Shown piece after piece: positions 18,577 through 27,457 of a DNA stretch of 64,000 nucleotides (within the stretch, counting starts at the first letter, position 1; each line of letters starts with the position of its first letter). Source of the DNA: Roseomonas sp. (GTDB lineage: Bacteria > Pseudomonadota > Alphaproteobacteria > Acetobacterales > Acetobacteraceae); the NCBI GenBank assembly GCA_020249505.1, contig JADCFN010000003.1:124001-188000 (forward strand), read 5' to 3'. The notes under the pieces were generated by a model. The model was given only the letters and a program-made list of their open reading frames with translations, did no database searches and had not been told where the DNA came from. A program made the position numbers and the translations under genes.

Positions 18577-18683
18577 GCGCATTCCTTTTTGCTTACGCAT
18601 GTTTCCTTGCCGCCTAACGGGCTATTCGTCAAAACCGCCCCGCTTGACGCTAACCGGCCTTGGTGCCACTCCGCTCACGCGTC

Positions 18684-19151
18684 ATGCCGCAGCTCTCTCT
18701 CCATACCCCCCTTGGTGAGGTCACCATCTCCGAAGATGGCGGTGCCATCGTCGCGCTTGATTGGGGTCGTGGTAGGGACCAGGAAGCCACCCCTCTACTC
18801 CGCAAAGCGCAGGACCAATTGCAAGAGTATTTCGACGGCAAGCGCCTGCGGTTCGACCTGCCACTCGCGCCTGAAGGCTCTGCTTTCCAAAAACGCGTAT
18901 GGGCCGCGCTTTGCGACATCCCCGCGGGCGAGACGCGCAGCTACGCTGATGTGGCCCGCGTGCTCGGCTCAGCGCCGCGCGCGGTTGGCGGGGCCAATGG
19001 CGCCAACCCCATTCCCCTTTTCATCCCCTGCCACCGTGTCATCGCTGCCAATGGATCCTTGGGCGGCTATTCTGGCGGCGATGGACCGGCTACAAAGCGC
19101 TATCTTTTGGATCATGAAAGCCGCGCGCTTCTTCTCCCTCTCAACACCTGA
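18684..19151 (+). CDS. ogt: Methylated-DNA-[protein]-cysteine S-methyltransferase
   Basis: This suicide repair enzyme removes O6-methyl from guanine onto its own cysteine. The 155-residue protein has the active-site block IPCHRVIAANG near residue 118 and the DNA-binding helix-turn-helix (SAFQKRVWAALCDIPAGETRSYADVA). It lacks the Ada regulatory domain, so it is the Ogt type. The start ATG at 18684 is chosen over an upstream GTG because it gives the normal N-terminus. The stop overlaps the next gene (TGATG). Confidence 0.93.
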   Translation: MPQLSLHTPLGEVTISEDGGAIVALDWGRGRDQEATPLLRKAQDQLQEYFDGKRLRFDLPLAPEGSAFQKRVWAALCDIPAGETRSYADVARVLGSAPRAVGGANGANPIPLFIPCHRVIAANGSLGGYSGGDGPATKRYLLDHESRALLLPLNT

Positions 19152-20137
19152 TGGATACCCCCATGAATCACGCTATCCGCATCCATGAACCCGGCGGCCC
19201 GGAGAAAATGATTTGGGAGGACGTGCCCCTTCCCGCCCCCAAGTCAGGCGAGGCGCTGGTGCGGCATAAGGCCGTTGGCCTGAATTACATTGACGTCTAT
19301 TTCCGCACTGGCCTCTACAAAGCACCCAGCATGCCGGCGATCATCGGCATGGAGGCTTCGGGCATTGTCGAAGCGATTGGTGAAGGCGTGACCGAGGTAA
19401 AGGTTGGTGACCGCGTCGCCTACGCCACCGGCCCCATCGGCGCCTATGCTGAAGCACGCGCCATCAAGGCTGATCGTCTGGTGAAAATGCCGGAAGCCAT
19501 CAGTTTCGAGCAGGGTGCCGCGATGATGCTGCAAGGCATGACAGCCGCTTTCCTGATCAAGAAATGCTATGCGGCCAAGGCTGGCCAGACTGTGCTTATC
19601 CATGCTGCCGCGGGCGGTGTTGGCCTTATCCTCAGCCAATGGGCCAAGCATCTTGGCTGCACCGTTATTGGCGTGGTCAGCACGCCGGAAAAGGCAGCAC
19701 TGGTGAAAGACCACGGCGTGGACCACGCGTTGCTCACCAGCGACGATATTCCCGCCCGGGTGAAGGACATCACCAAAGGCGCCATGCTCCCGGTTGTGTA
19801 TGACAGCGTCGGCAAGGACAGCTTCCTGACCTCGCTCGATTGCTTGGCGCCTTACGGCTTGATGATTTCCTACGGCAATGCCTCTGGCCCCGTTGCCATT
19901 CCGGACCTCGGCATCCTGGCCGCCAAGGGCTCGCTTTATGTGACGCGGCCCACGCTTGCGACCTATACGGCGCAACGCGAGGATTTGGTCGCCCGCGCCA
20001 ATGATTTGTTTGAGGTTGTGGCCTCGGGCGCGGTCAAGATTCGCGTCAACCAAAGCTACGCGCTGAAGGATGCTGCTTCTGCGCATATCGCGCTCGAAGC
20101 GCGCAAGACGACAGGCAGCACAGTTCTCATCCCATAA
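19151..20137 (+). CDS. qor: NADPH:quinone oxidoreductase, zinc-independent MDR family
   Basis: The 328-residue protein reduces quinones or enones with NADPH. The N-terminal GroES-like domain has HEPGGPEKMIWEDVPLP. The nucleotide-binding domain has AAAGGVGLILSQWAKHLG (about residues 150-167). Zinc-ligand cysteines of alcohol dehydrogenases are absent. The first ATG (19151) overlaps the ogt stop, and a second in-frame ATG at 19163 gives the more usual MNHAIRIHEPGG start. Neither has a strong ribosome-binding site. Confidence 0.9.
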   Translation: MDTPMNHAIRIHEPGGPEKMIWEDVPLPAPKSGEALVRHKAVGLNYIDVYFRTGLYKAPSMPAIIGMEASGIVEAIGEGVTEVKVGDRVAYATGPIGAYAEARAIKADRLVKMPEAISFEQGAAMMLQGMTAAFLIKKCYAAKAGQTVLIHAAAGGVGLILSQWAKHLGCTVIGVVSTPEKAALVKDHGVDHALLTSDDIPARVKDITKGAMLPVVYDSVGKDSFLTSLDCLAPYGLMISYGNASGPVAIPDLGILAAKGSLYVTRPTLATYTAQREDLVARANDLFEVVASGAVKIRVNQSYALKDAASAHIALEARKTTGSTVLIP

Positions 20138-20145
20138 TGACATGA

Positions 20146-20179
20146 CCTGGGCTTCAGCACCCTTACCCTGAAGCCCAGG
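20146..20179. terminator. Hairpin between convergent qor and GNAT genes
   Basis: CCTGGGCTTCAG (20146-20157) and CTGAAGCCCAGG (20168-20179) form a perfect 12-bp stem with a 10-nt loop. It lies in the 51-bp gap between two convergent genes. It has no T-tract, so it may act as a bidirectional barrier or a 3' stabiliser. Confidence 0.6.
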
Positions 20180-20188
20180 CGCCGGCCA

Positions 20189-20974
20189 TTACCCGAAGTG
20201 CAACAAGGCCACCTTGTCTTGAGGCCTAACAAAATAGACGTAGCGGTAGGCTTCCCGCATGCCAAGACTTTGCTGCGCCGCGCAGGAAGCCTGATTGGCT
20301 GACGCGACTTGCGCCCATAGCCAATTTGCCCCCTGTTCAGCAGCCCATTGCGCTGCCGCGCGCGTAATGCGCGATCCTAGGCCCTGGCGCCGCGCTTCGG
20401 GGACCACCGCCAAATCGAAAAACCCGGCCAACGCCCCATCGGCAACCACTGAAATACAGGCCATTGGCTTGGCGTCTTCGTACAAGACCAGCCAGGCTGC
20501 CGGCACCATCATCATATCGGCGGCCCGTTCCTTCTCAGCGCGCCGAGCTGGCACCTGATGCTCCGCTGTGGCGGTCACCGCCATCCAATCCTCATCAAGC
20601 GCTGATAGAACGCGCACAGCGACATCAGCGCGTGCAATACCCTGAATTGGTGCCAAAAAAATGATTGTCTCGTCCTTCATCACATAGCCCCGCGCTCTGA
20701 GCAGTTCTGCCATCCCCGGGGGATCAAGCGGCGTGGAGCGGAAACGTACCGGTAGGCCCAGCGCCTCATAGCGCCTCTCAATCCGCACGATACGCGCCGC
20801 TAATTCTGGATCAAGCTCGGGGCTCAAACTGCTCGCGGCATTGGCGCGGCCCGTGCCGCCGAGAAAAGCACGCACAACAAAACTGCCGTCAAAGGCTACG
20901 CGCTGCGCCGGTACCGCCGTCAAACAAGCATGCTCCAGCGCCGCAATATCAGGTTGGTCTACTCCTGGCTTCAT
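20189..20974 (-). CDS. GNAT family N-acetyltransferase
   Basis: The protein has 261 residues. A C-terminal acetyltransferase domain (about residues 120-255) shows the acetyl-CoA loop VVPEARRQGLGSRITRAA. The preceding half is probably a second, degenerate GNAT-like unit of unknown role. The substrate is unknown. The ATG overlaps the ppsR stop (ATGA), so the gene is translationally coupled to ppsR. Maf is the usual partner of ppsR in related genomes and is not found here. Confidence 0.85.
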   Translation of the reverse strand: MKPGVDQPDIAALEHACLTAVPAQRVAFDGSFVVRAFLGGTGRANAASSLSPELDPELAARIVRIERRYEALGLPVRFRSTPLDPPGMAELLRARGYVMKDETIIFLAPIQGIARADVAVRVLSALDEDWMAVTATAEHQVPARRAEKERAADMMMVPAAWLVLYEDAKPMACISVVADGALAGFFDLAVVPEARRQGLGSRITRAAAQWAAEQGANWLWAQVASANQASCAAQQSLGMREAYRYVYFVRPQDKVALLHFG

Positions 20975-21864
20975 CAGACCTTTCCGATGACGCCCGCCGC
21001 TGGGTCTTCAGGGGCAGCGGCCGTCTTTGTCTCTCGGCGGCGCGCATGCCAGGCTTCCATCAATTGCAGGATGGTCGCTGCGGTTTCCTCAATGCTACGC
21101 CGCGTGACATCAATCACCGGCCAGCCTTGGACCGTGCATAGCCGGCGCGCTGCGATAATTTCTGCCTTTACCGATTCAGGATCAATGTAATCGGTAGTAT
21201 CCTGCCGAACGCCCTGTCCGCCAATGATCTTCAAGCGGTGCCGACGGATATCAATCAGCGCATTTACTTCGATATAAAGCCCCACTACGGGGCAGGGCGG
21301 ATCATTCAAAATCTCTGGCAGGCTGGCGCCAGGTACAATTGGCACATTCGCTGCCTTGATGCCACGATTGGCCAGATAAAAGCAGGTCGGTGTCTTGCTG
21401 CTGCGCGAAACGCCCACAAGCACCACATCTGCGTTGCGGATACCGACGGTCCCCTGCCCGTCATCATGCGACAGAACATAATGCATGGCATCAATGCGCC
21501 GGAAATAATCCGCATCCATCACGTGCTGTGCCGCACGTTTCTCGCGCGCCCGCACGCCTGTCGCGTCCTGCAATAGCGCCATCACTGGATCAAGCGGCGA
21601 TAGGCATGTCACCCCCATACGTTGGCAGGCTTCTTCCAACACGTGGCGTAGGCTTGAATCCACTAGCGTATAGAGCACCGGCCCAGGTTCATGCTGAATG
21701 CCCTCCAGCACGCGGTCCAATTGCAGGCGGGATCGGATCAGGCTCCAGCGATGATCCACGACGTGATGATCATCAAACCGCGCCAACGTTGCGCGGGCGA
21801 TGGATTGCAGCGTCTCCCCGGTTGAATCGGACACCAGGTGCAGATCAATGTGCCTGTTGGGCAT
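20974..21864 (-). CDS. ppsR: DUF299 bifunctional kinase/pyrophosphorylase (PpsR / PPDK regulatory protein)
   Basis: The protein phosphorylates and dephosphorylates a threonine of phosphoenolpyruvate synthase or pyruvate phosphate dikinase to switch it off and on. The 296-residue protein has the N-terminal [12 protein letters not shown] block and the ADP-binding loop [12 protein letters not shown] (about 150-161). The family motif in the C-terminal half is [13 protein letters not shown] chose the ATG at 21864, which gives the conserved N-terminus. Longer readings run through a DnaA box. A ppdK gene lies 8 kb away, so PPDK is the likely target. The gene is transcribed away from the probable oriC. 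Confidence 0.92.
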   Translation of the reverse strand: MPNRHIDLHLVSDSTGETLQSIARATLARFDDHHVVDHRWSLIRSRLQLDRVLEGIQHEPGPVLYTLVDSSLRHVLEEACQRMGVTCLSPLDPVMALLQDATGVRAREKRAAQHVMDADYFRRIDAMHYVLSHDDGQGTVGIRNADVVLVGVSRSSKTPTCFYLANRGIKAANVPIVPGASLPEILNDPPCPVVGLYIEVNALIDIRRHRLKIIGGQGVRQDTTDYIDPESVKAEIIAARRLCTVQGWPVIDVTRRSIEETAATILQLMEAWHARRRETKTAAAPEDPAAGVIGKV

Positions 21865-21887
21865 GGCGGGAGAATTCCGTGAATCAA

Positions 21888-21896
21888 TGTGGATAA
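21888..21896 (-). promoter_or_regulatory. DnaA box, perfect consensus
   Basis: TGTGGATAA is the exact complement of the TTATCCACA consensus. It lies 24 bp upstream of the ppsR start codon within the probable origin. Confidence 0.75.
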
Positions 21897-22062
21897 CGGG
21901 GGTGGATTCCGGCACCGATCCCGCCCAAACCCATAATGGGGATGAAACCTCCATATCGCGCAAGCCTGGATGCTTTTCCAGGGCTCTACCCTATTGGGAG
22001 CGTAACTCCCCTCGCTCCTGATCAGATCATCAGGATTCTAGTATTTGTCTGCGGGACAAATC

Positions 22063-22071
22063 TGTGGATGG
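22063..22071 (-). promoter_or_regulatory. DnaA box-like site
   Basis: TGTGGATGG differs from TGTGGATAA at the last two positions. It lies in the A+T-rich part of the ppsR-hemE gap. Confidence 0.45.
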
Positions 22072-22094
22072 ATTTGGCAATACTTGCCTCCCCA

Positions 22095-22103
22095 TCATCC
22101 ACA
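22095..22103 (+). promoter_or_regulatory. DnaA box-like site
   Basis: TCATCCACA differs from TTATCCACA at one position. It is oriented opposite to the other two boxes, 58 bp before the hemE start. Confidence 0.6.
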
Positions 22104-22160
22104 GGCCCTACAAGCTACCTCATCTTTCAGAATCTTAGATTCAATGCTTAGGTTCGGGTC

Positions 22161-23219
22161 ATGGAAACGGAAAACGAGCCCAGCCGGGCCAAACCCTTTT
22201 TGCGCGTCTTGGCCGGAGAGGCCGTCTGGCCGCCCCCCGTATGGCTGATGCGCCAGGCCGGGCGTTATTTGCCCGAATATCGCGCGACACGCGCCAAAGC
22301 GGGCGATTTCATTTCGCTTTGCACCACGCCCGATCTGGCGGCTGAGGTCACGCTGCAGCCCATCCGCCGATATGGCATGGATGCCGCCATCCTGTTTTCT
22401 GATATCCTGATGGTCCCTTGGGCGTTGGGACAGGGGCTGCGCTTTGCCGAAGGCGAAGGGCCGCTCCTTGACCCCATACGCACCCCCGAAGGCATTAGCG
22501 CGCTCAATCTGGATGGCTTGCTCGCGAAAGCCGCGCCAATATTCGAGACTGTGCGCCTGACCCGTGCGGGCCTCAATCAGGATCACCCGAAAACCGCCCT
22601 GATCGGTTTTGCCGGATCACCCTTCACTGTTGCCTGCTACATGGTGGAAGGCCGCGGCAGCAAGGATTTTGCCGCGACGCGCGGCATGGCCTTTAGCGAC
22701 CCCGCTAGCTTCGGCCGGCTGATCCGCATTTTGCAGGATGCCACCGTCGAATATCTAGTCGCCCAGGTGGAAGCCGGCGCCGAGGCGCTGATGCTTTTCG
22801 ACACCTGGGCTGGCCTGCTGCCGCCGAGCCAATTCCGCCGCTGGGTGATCGAACCGTCAGCCGCTATTGCGCGCGCCGTCCGCAAGCGCTGCCCCACCAC
22901 CCCGATCATTGGTTTCCCACGCTTGGCAGGGCCAATGCTGCCCGATTACGCCAGCCGCGCGGCAGTGGATGCGGTGGCCATGGATACCAGCATGGACCCG
23001 CGCTGGGCCGCCCAGGCAGTGCCGGCCACCATGCCGCTCCAAGGCAATCTCGACCCGCTCGCTCTGGTCGCTGGTGGCGCCGCCCTGGAAGCGGAGGCGC
23101 GCAGCATCCTGGCCGCCATGCGCGGGCGACCCTTCATTTTCAATTTGGGTCACGGCATCATCCCACCGACGCCGCCCGAGCATGTCGCGCAATTGATGCG
23201 TATTATCCGGAGCAGTTGA
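22161..23219 (+). CDS. hemE: Uroporphyrinogen decarboxylase HemE
   Basis: HemE decarboxylates the four acetate side chains of uroporphyrinogen III in haem and chlorophyll synthesis. At 352 residues it has normal length. Signatures are VWLMRQAGRYLPEYR (about residues 28-42), AILFSDILMVPWALG and GFAGSPFTVACYM, and the C-terminal NLGHGIIPPTPPEHV. It begins immediately beside the probable oriC and is transcribed away from it. It converges on dnaQ with a 6-bp gap. Confidence 0.97.
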   Translation: METENEPSRAKPFLRVLAGEAVWPPPVWLMRQAGRYLPEYRATRAKAGDFISLCTTPDLAAEVTLQPIRRYGMDAAILFSDILMVPWALGQGLRFAEGEGPLLDPIRTPEGISALNLDGLLAKAAPIFETVRLTRAGLNQDHPKTALIGFAGSPFTVACYMVEGRGSKDFAATRGMAFSDPASFGRLIRILQDATVEYLVAQVEAGAEALMLFDTWAGLLPPSQFRRWVIEPSAAIARAVRKRCPTTPIIGFPRLAGPMLPDYASRAAVDAVAMDTSMDPRWAAQAVPATMPLQGNLDPLALVAGGAALEAEARSILAAMRGRPFIFNLGHGIIPPTPPEHVAQLMRIIRSS

Positions 23220-23225
23220 GGCGCC

Positions 23226-23927
23226 TCAGTTAGCTTCCTCTGGCGTGAAGGGTGGCTTCAGCCAGATCGCGTCCTTGATCTTGGCTTTGACGAAGGCCTC
23301 ATGCGCCGCCAGTGCTTCGGCTGGCGGCGCCATCAACAATGCGGCGCGCTCCACCTGTTCCACGTCAAGCGTCACAAGACGCGGCGCAGCCTTGGCCGCC
23401 AGTTCGAGACCCGGCTGCTTGCCGCCCATCAATTCGAGATAAACTTGCGCTAGAAGCTGACAGTCCAGAATGGCATTGTGGTTGCCGCGCATCGAATTAT
23501 CCACGCCAAGCCGGCGGCATAGCGCATCAAGATTATTCGGCATGCCGGGAAAGCGCGTCTTCGCCATCGCCAGGCTGTCAATCATACGGCTGCGGTCGAG
23601 GATGGGCCGATTGCAGCGGAACAATTCCGCATCGAGGAAACCGAAATCGAAGGGCGCATTGTGGGCGATGATCTCGGAATCACCCAAAAAGGCGAGCAAG
23701 GCATCGGCGATCTCTGCAAATTTCGGCTTGCCGGCGACATCGCCATTGGTGAAGCCATGGATGCGTGATGCCTCGGCCGGGATATCGCGTTCCGGATCAA
23801 CCAGGCTGTGAAACACTTCGCCTGTAGGCAGCAGGTTCAATAATTCCACTGCCGCCACTTCAATCACGCGATCACCGGTCAGCGGATCAAGTCCTGTGGT
23901 TTCGGTGTCCAGCACAATCTGGCGCAT
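23226..23927 (-). CDS. dnaQ: DNA polymerase III epsilon subunit (3'-5' proofreading exonuclease)
   Basis: This is the proofreading subunit of the replicative polymerase. The 233-residue DEDDh exonuclease has VLDTETTGLDP (D7, E9), the ExoII segment IAHNAPFDFGFLD, and the ExoIII histidine/aspartate in NHNAILDCQLLA. The C-terminus holds the region that contacts the alpha subunit. The ATG at 23927 overlaps the coaE stop. The operon runs SnoaL-like gene, aroE, coaE, dnaQ. Confidence 0.95.
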   Translation of the reverse strand: MRQIVLDTETTGLDPLTGDRVIEVAAVELLNLLPTGEVFHSLVDPERDIPAEASRIHGFTNGDVAGKPKFAEIADALLAFLGDSEIIAHNAPFDFGFLDAELFRCNRPILDRSRMIDSLAMAKTRFPGMPNNLDALCRRLGVDNSMRGNHNAILDCQLLAQVYLELMGGKQPGLELAAKAAPRLVTLDVEQVERAALLMAPPAEALAAHEAFVKAKIKDAIWLKPPFTPEEAN

Positions 23928-24520
23928 CAGCCAGCCCCCCTCAGCCGATGCATTAGGCGCCTGATCCCAGCCACCGCAAAATGTCGCGACAGCCCGCTAT
24001 GGATCACCACATCAGCGCGCCTGCGCTTCTTCGCATCCGGCATTTGCCGCGCGCGAATGGCCGCCAGTCTTTCGGCTGTCATGCCAGGCCGACGCATCAC
24101 GCGCGCGGCCTGTACGGCCGCCGGCGCGGAGACCACCACCACCACATCTACCCGCTTTTCGCCACCGGTTTCCAGCAGAAGCGGAATATCCAGCACCACG
24201 AGGGATTTCCCCGCCCGCCGCGCCGCCGCCAAAAAGCGCTTTTCCGCATCGCGCACCAAGGGGTGCACAATGCGCTCCAACTGCTTCAAGGCTGCGGGAT
24301 TGCCGAGCACGGCGCGGCGCAATGCTTCCCGATCTACCGCACCGCCGCGCGTCGTGCCTGGGAAAGCGGCTTCAATCGGCCGCACCGCGCGACCGCCCAC
24401 GGCCTGTAATTCGTGCACGGCCTGATCGGCATCGAAAATCGGCACGCCATGGCGGCGAAAGCTGGCCGAGGCCGTGGATTTCCCCATGCCAATCCCGCCC
24501 GTCAGGCCGATGATTTTCAT
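23927..24520 (-). CDS. coaE: Dephospho-CoA kinase CoaE
   Basis: CoaE catalyses the last step of coenzyme A synthesis, ATP-dependent 3'-phosphorylation of dephospho-CoA. The 197-residue protein has a P-loop IGLTGGIGMGKST at residues 3-15 and PIFDADQAVHEL. The ATG at 24520 overlaps the aroE stop (ATGA), which settles the start. The downstream dnaQ overlap is also 4 bp, so the three genes are tightly coupled. Confidence 0.95.
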   Translation of the reverse strand: MKIIGLTGGIGMGKSTASASFRRHGVPIFDADQAVHELQAVGGRAVRPIEAAFPGTTRGGAVDREALRRAVLGNPAALKQLERIVHPLVRDAEKRFLAAARRAGKSLVVLDIPLLLETGGEKRVDVVVVVSAPAAVQAARVMRRPGMTAERLAAIRARQMPDAKKRRRADVVIHSGLSRHFAVAGIRRLMHRLRGAG

Positions 24521-25365
24521 GCGCCATCCCGCTTCGGTATATCGGCCGCCACCACATCGCGCAGCGCCTGATCCACTTGTGGCGCAACGCCAAACCAAGC
24601 CTCAAAACCCGGCCGCGCCTGATGCAGCAACATCCCAAGCCCATCCACCGCGACCAGGCCCCGCGCCCGCGCCGCTGACAGAAGCCGGGTTTCAAGCGGC
24701 ACATAGACAATATCGGCCACCACCGCACTACTGGACAAAGGCGCCAAATCCAATGTCAGCGCGGGTTGCCCCTGCATGCCGAGTGAGGTGGTATTCACCA
24801 GCAAGGCCGCGTCTTCCAGCGGCGCCCGATCCGCCACCTGGATCAGGCCCCCAAGGTCCCGGGCCAAGGCTTCGGCCTTGGCGGCAGTACGGTTGACCAG
24901 CGTCACGCGCGGCGCACCGGCATCGAGCAAAGCCGCCGCAATAGCCCGCGCCGCACCACCCGCGCCCAACAGCACCGCAGGTCCAGCATCCGCCCGCCAG
25001 CCGGGCGCTGCTTCGCGAATGCTTTCCAGAAAGCCGAAGCCATCAGTATTGGAGCCCTCAATCCGCCCATCGCGGAAAATCAGCGTATTCACCGCCCCAG
25101 CGCGGCGCGCGAAGGGCGCCACCTCATCACAAATCTCAAAGGCTGCGAGCTTATGGGGAATTGTGACATTGGCGCCGCGAAAGCCGAGATCCACCAGCGA
25201 CCGCACCGCCGTGCCGAAACGGTCTGGCGGTACCCCAAGCGGGATATAGGCGCCATCAATGCCATAGCGTTGCAGCCAGAACCCGTGCAGGCGTGGCGAG
25301 CGGGAATGGGTGACCGGATGGCCGAAAACCCCGGCGAGCCGGGCATGACCGGAAAGCAGCTTCAT
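24517..25365 (-). CDS. aroE: Shikimate dehydrogenase AroE
   Basis: AroE reduces 3-dehydroshikimate with NADPH in aromatic amino-acid synthesis. In this 282-residue protein the substrate site is HSRSPRLHGFWL (about 20-31), the catalytic region is NVTIPHK, and the NADP loop is LLGAGGAARAI. I chose the ATG at 25365. A TTG at 25395 is possible but adds nothing conserved. In related genomes ppsR-maf-aroE-coaE-dnaQ lie together. Here aroE-coaE-dnaQ sits on the other side of hemE. Confidence 0.93.
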   Translation of the reverse strand: MKLLSGHARLAGVFGHPVTHSRSPRLHGFWLQRYGIDGAYIPLGVPPDRFGTAVRSLVDLGFRGANVTIPHKLAAFEICDEVAPFARRAGAVNTLIFRDGRIEGSNTDGFGFLESIREAAPGWRADAGPAVLLGAGGAARAIAAALLDAGAPRVTLVNRTAAKAEALARDLGGLIQVADRAPLEDAALLVNTTSLGMQGQPALTLDLAPLSSSAVVADIVYVPLETRLLSAARARGLVAVDGLGMLLHQARPGFEAWFGVAPQVDQALRDVVAADIPKRDGA

Positions 25366-25404
25366 CACGCCAGAAAGCACCGCCGGCACCCCCAACGCAA
25401 GGCT

Positions 25405-25809
25405 TTACCCACCAACCTGCCGCAGCCATTCCTGTAAATTGTAATACATCGTGACCCGGCTGATCCGCCCATCCTTCAGGGCAAAAAACGCCCCAGCGGG
25501 CAGGGCATAGCGCTGGCCGCGCGCTGGCGGTAGCCCGGCATCCTGCGCCAGATATTCACCATGAACCTGGAATTCGGCCGCGGCGCGGGTGCCGTCTGCC
25601 CCCACCATGATCACGATGTCGCGCAATTCTTCCCGGTAGCAGCGCGCCATCCGGTCCAGAAAGGCCGCGAAGGCTGGCTTGCCATGCTCGGCGCCGCCCT
25701 GGTTGATGTCATGCACCACATCATCGGCCAGCAGTGCCAGCATGCCCGGCCAATCCCCACGATTGAAGGCAGCCAGATAGGCGCTAATGATATCTTGCGT
25801 CGTCGTCAT
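25405..25809 (-). CDS. SnoaL-like / ketosteroid-isomerase-related protein
   Basis: This 134-residue protein has the cone-shaped NTF2-like fold: helix [18 protein letters not shown], then [14 protein letters not shown], then strands ending in [17 protein letters not shown]. Such proteins bind small hydrophobic molecules or act as isomerases or hydrolases. The substrate is unknown here. It is the first gene upstream of aroE-coaE-dnaQ, 40 bp apart and on the same strand, so it may share their promoter. Confidence 0.82.
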   Translation of the reverse strand: MTTTQDIISAYLAAFNRGDWPGMLALLADDVVHDINQGGAEHGKPAFAAFLDRMARCYREELRDIVIMVGADGTRAAAEFQVHGEYLAQDAGLPPARGQRYALPAGAFFALKDGRISRVTMYYNLQEWLRQVGG

Positions 25810-25888
25810 GCTGGCTTTCCTTGCCCGGTCTCAGTCCCCTGCCTATAGAGCATCCCGCACGAGCCTTGCGCCAGAGCCCGGAACCGCC

Positions 25889-26752
<864 letters not shown>

Positions 26753-26770
26753 CCTTGCGCTTCCGCGGGT

Positions 26771-26800
26771 TTTCTACCATATCTGGCCAAGTTTCTACCA
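26771..26800 (+). promoter_or_regulatory. Direct repeats upstream of vapB, possible operator
   Basis: TTTCTACCA occurs twice, at 26771-26779 and 26792-26800, exactly 21 bp (two helical turns) apart. The pair sits in the 58-bp gap between glyQ and vapB, just before the vapB start. This placement fits an autoregulatory operator for a VapBC complex. Confidence 0.5.
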
Positions 26801-26810
26801 AAGGTGCGCC

Positions 26811-27059
26811 ATGGGCCAGTTGAACATCAAGGACGCTGCCCTCATTGCTGAAGCGAAGGAGCTTGCAGCGATGCTCGGCACCACGGCGACCGGGGCCGTC
26901 CGCGAAGCGGTGGCGGAAAAGCTGGCACGGGAAAAGGCGGCGCGGCAGTGCAAATTCGACGCTATCATGGCGATAGCTGAGGAAGCCTCCAAGCTGGTTC
27001 CGCCGGGTGTGACCAGTGATCACCGCGACCTTTATGATAATAATGGCCTGCCACGATGA
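26811..27059 (+). CDS. vapB: VapB-type antitoxin
   Basis: This 82-residue protein matches the Rv0623-like VapB antitoxin family. It starts MGQLNIKDAALIAEAKELAAMLG, continues with TATGAVREAVAEKLAREKAARQ (a ribbon-helix-helix type DNA-binding part), and ends in a toxin-binding tail (SDHRDLYDNNGLPR). The ATG at 26811 follows AAAGGTG. The stop overlaps vapC by 4 bp (ATGA). It lies inside the glyQ-glyS locus. The VapB would repress by binding the upstream direct repeats. This is inferred. Confidence 0.85.
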   Translation: MGQLNIKDAALIAEAKELAAMLGTTATGAVREAVAEKLAREKAARQCKFDAIMAIAEEASKLVPPGVTSDHRDLYDNNGLPR

Positions 27060-27457
27060 TCCTTGATTCCTCTGCCCTGGTCGCGATCCTGTTCAAGGAA
27101 CCGGAGGCCGAGCGCTTGGCTGGCATGATCCGCGACGCTGATGGAACGGCCATTGCCGCGCCCACCTTGCTGGAGACCGCCATTGTCGCCGAGGGTCGGA
27201 CCCGCCCCGGCATGGCGGAAAAGCTTGATGCCTTGATGGGCGCCATTCGCCCCGAAATCGTGCCTTTCACCGCAGCCCACGCGGCCATTGCCCGTGATGC
27301 GTGGCGCCGCTACGGCAAGGGGCGCCATAAGGCAGGGCTCAATCTGGGCGATTGTTTTTCCTATGCGCTGGCCAAGGAACGCGGCCAGGCATTGTTATTC
27401 AAGGGCGATGATTTCGCCGCAACCGATATAGAGCCGGCGATCAAAACCCATGGCTGA
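27056..27457 (+). CDS. vapC: VapC-type PIN-domain toxin
   Basis: This 133-residue PIN-domain ribonuclease cleaves RNA, in known cases usually tRNA or 23S rRNA. The acidic residues are present: D4 in LDSSALVAIL, E41 in LLETAIV, and D98 and D115 in LNLGDCFSYAL and KGDDFAATDI. It appears active by sequence. The gene is translationally coupled to vapB. Its last 8 bp overlap the start of glyS, so it cannot be lost without touching an essential gene. Confidence 0.9.
   Translation: MILDSSALVAILFKEPEAERLAGMIRDADGTAIAAPTLLETAIVAEGRTRPGMAEKLDALMGAIRPEIVPFTAAHAAIARDAWRRYGKGRHKAGLNLGDCFSYALAKERGQALLFKGDDFAATDIEPAIKTHG

Larger units (their letters stand above)
21865..22160. other. Probable chromosomal replication origin (oriC) between ppsR and hemE
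   Basis: This 296-bp non-coding region separates divergent ppsR and hemE. In several alphaproteobacteria (Caulobacter, Rickettsia) oriC lies between hemE and the ppsR homologue (RP001). The region holds one perfect DnaA box and two near matches. The 120 bp at 22021-22140 has only 42-47% GC by direct count, against about 60-68% around it, which fits an unwinding element. Short inverted repeats occur (TTTGTC/GACAAA at 22044-22060). ParAB and two parS sites lie 4-8 kb away. The origin assignment is inferred from synteny and motifs. Confidence 0.7.

Noticed and set aside
18165-18617. Plus-strand open frame beginning in parS (MASFHVKH...)
   Set aside because: It is antisense to the ferredoxin-like gene, whose cysteine ligands are clear. 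The start merely translates the parS palindrome.
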